A stretch of DNA of 64,000 bases from Polycladomyces abyssicola (lineage in GTDB: Bacteria; Bacillota; Bacilli; Thermoactinomycetales; JIR-001): positions 546,001 through 610,000 of the forward strand of contig NZ_AP024601.1 of assembly GCF_018326425.1 (NCBI RefSeq), read 5' to 3'. The position numbers and the translations under genes are program-made. The notes beneath the pieces are model-generated. The model had not been told where the DNA came from, did no database searches, and saw nothing but the letters and a program-made list of their open reading frames with translations. Numbering within the stretch: position 1 is the stretch's first letter; each line of letters starts with the position of its first letter. Shown here piece after piece: positions 62,718-64,000 of the stretch.

Positions 62718-64000
62718 TTACGACACCAGTACGGGTTCTTGTTGTCGGGATTGCGGCTGTTCCTTTACCGGCTCGACCCGAACCCGGACGATTTTGAATG
62801 CGGGCATCCGACTGGTCGGATCGAGCTTGGCCGGGATCAGGCGGTTGATAGATTGTTCCCCCTCCCAATGAAAGGGGGCAAAGACGGTGTCCGGGCGGAT
62901 GCGCTCCGTTATTTTCACCGTCAGCACAATCGAACTGACAGGAGAGGTGACGCGGGCCGGTTGGCCATCTGACAGTCCCAGCTGCTGGGCCGTTTCGGGA
63001 TGCATTTCCAGATAAGGTACAGGTGATTTTTCCATCAGAGCAGGGGTTCGTCTTGTCAGTGTACCGCTCAAATAATGATGGATGATGCGCCCGGTTGTGA
63101 GTGTGAGCGGCCATTCGTCTTCTTCTCGCCAATTTGAGGTTGGGGCATGGACGGGAACGAGTCGTGCTTTCCCGTCGGGATGACCGAACCGGCCATCTTC
63201 AAACAATCGTGGTGTTCCTTCCGGGCGTTCATGGGTGCAAGGCCAAAACAACCCTTGCGATTGTTCGATCCGTCCGTAAGTCATGCCGGAGTAATCCGCT
63301 TTTCCGCCCCGGCTGGCTTCGGCCAACTCGCGAAAGATGTCTTCCGCCGATTGGTAACGAAACCATTCTCCTTTTCCCAATGCCCGTGCCATTTCCATGA
63401 TCGTTTCCCAATCCGGTTTGGCTTGCCCCGGTGCGGGACGGACCGCTCTACGCAACAGAACCCGTCCTTCCAGATTGGTGATCGTTCCTTCGTTTTCCAG
63501 ATACGATGCGGCGGGAAGCACCAAATCGGCCATCTGTGCCGTCTCGGTCAAAAAGAAATCGACGACGACCAGCCAATCCAATCGTCGCAATGCTGATTCC
63601 ACCCGCGCGGCGTTGGGGCTGGAGATGATCGGATTGGAACCGAAGACAATCATGCCGCGGATCTTATCGGCCAGGATTTTGTCAAACATTTCATAAGCAG
63701 AAACGCCGGATCGAGGAAGCGTGTCCGGTGACACTCCCCAGATGCGGGCGATCCGTTCGCGCGCTTCAGGATCATCCAACAAACGGTATCCGGGCAGTTG
63801 ATCCGCTTTCTGTCCGTGTTCCCGTCCTCCCTGTCCGTTTCCTTGACCGGTGATCGCACCGTACCCGCAACCCGGTTTGCCGATCTTCCCGGTCAACAGC
63901 ACCAGATTGAGGAAATTGCGGACGTTTTGCACACCCCAGGCATGTTGCTCCACTCCGCGGGCGGTCAGGACAAACCCGGTGGAGGCTTGTCCGTAAGCCA
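62718..64000 (-). CDS. Molybdopterin oxidoreductase, assimilatory nitrate reductase-like catalytic subunit (partial)
   Basis: The C-terminal ~427 codons of a large molybdenum enzyme; the 5' part lies beyond the window. Blocks such as KIRGMIVFGSNPIISSPNA, DFFLTETAQMADLVLPAASYLENEGT and NLEGRVLLRRAV, with a final Molydop_binding domain (LTLTTGRIIHHYLSGTLTRR), match NasC/NarB-type assimilatory nitrate reductases. Formate dehydrogenase alpha is the alternative. It would need molybdate, which fits modAB in this window. Its frame is open to base 64000. Confidence 0.8.
   Translation of the reverse strand, partial: AYGQASTGFVLTARGVEQHAWGVQNVRNFLNLVLLTGKIGKPGCGYGAITGQGNGQGGREHGQKADQLPGYRLLDDPEARERIARIWGVSPDTLPRSGVSAYEMFDKILADKIRGMIVFGSNPIISSPNAARVESALRRLDWLVVVDFFLTETAQMADLVLPAASYLENEGTITNLEGRVLLRRAVRPAPGQAKPDWETIMEMARALGKGEWFRYQSAEDIFRELAEASRGGKADYSGMTYGRIEQSQGLFWPCTHERPEGTPRLFEDGRFGHPDGKARLVPVHAPTSNWREEDEWPLTLTTGRIIHHYLSGTLTRRTPALMEKSPVPYLEMHPETAQQLGLSDGQPARVTSPVSSIVLTVKITERIRPDTVFAPFHWEGEQSINRLIPAKLDPTSRMPAFKIVRVRVEPVKEQPQSRQQEPVLVS

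Overview
The window looks like chromosomal DNA from a spore-former-type Gram-positive of the family Thermoactinomycetaceae (Thermoactinomyces, Planifilum and Polycladomyces relatives). Bacillus-style gene sets support this: SigI/RsgI, AbrB, a sufCDSUB operon and the acetylase branch of lysine synthesis. So do strong GGAGG ribosome sites with many GTG and TTG starts, a phenylalanine dehydrogenase very like the Thermoactinomyces intermedius enzyme, and the wreck of a carboxypeptidase T, the enzyme known from Thermoactinomyces vulgaris. The species call is inference. I saw no rRNA, tRNA, CRISPR array or intact transposase.

1-11.5 kb: an acyl-CoA synthetase, the sigI-rsgI regulatory pair and an AbrB-like regulator. 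These are followed by a same-strand catabolic run: two crotonase-family enzymes, phenylalanine dehydrogenase, and E1-alpha, E1-beta and E2 of a 2-oxoacid dehydrogenase complex, closed by a strong terminator. 11.5-24 kb: a mixed core region with an APH-type kinase, an MBL-fold hydrolase, uppP, a cadmium/zinc P-type ATPase overlapping pdxK, a thioredoxin-like protein, an EamA transporter, a DUF1802 protein, a quinone oxidoreductase, a CMD-family protein and an M3 oligopeptidase. 24-28 kb: an ECF sigma/anti-sigma pair and modAB without modC.

28-36 kb: an aldehyde dehydrogenase and DUF779 operon with a -24/-12 (sigma-54) promoter, transcribed away from an AcoR-like activator, then an Mpo1-like gene and a tctCBA tricarboxylate transporter. 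The tctA start appears to be ATC. 36-45.5 kb: a lipoprotein, an amino-acid permease, a PfpI-family protein with a small zinc-ribbon gene, and sufCDSUB. 45.5-53.3 kb: a decayed accessory region with a LexA-boxed mini-transcript, remains of carboxypeptidase T, an ATP-dependent DNA ligase, a YVTN propeller and an AraC regulator. Within it sits an intact operon (dapH, a class-III aminotransferase, dapL) that would make diaminopimelate by the acetylase route.

53.3-61 kb: a complete acetone carboxylase operon (acxABC) behind a near-perfect sigma-54 promoter with a repeated upstream site, facing its probable activator, whose GAFTGA loop reads GTFTGG. 61-64 kb: iolA preceded by the last 61 codons of iolC, and the 3' part of a molybdopterin nitrate-reductase-like gene running off the window.

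The most interesting points are the SOS mini-transcript (45.49-45.71 kb), the two sigma-54 modules, the possible complete phenylalanine-to-CoA-ester pathway, and the ATC start of tctA.
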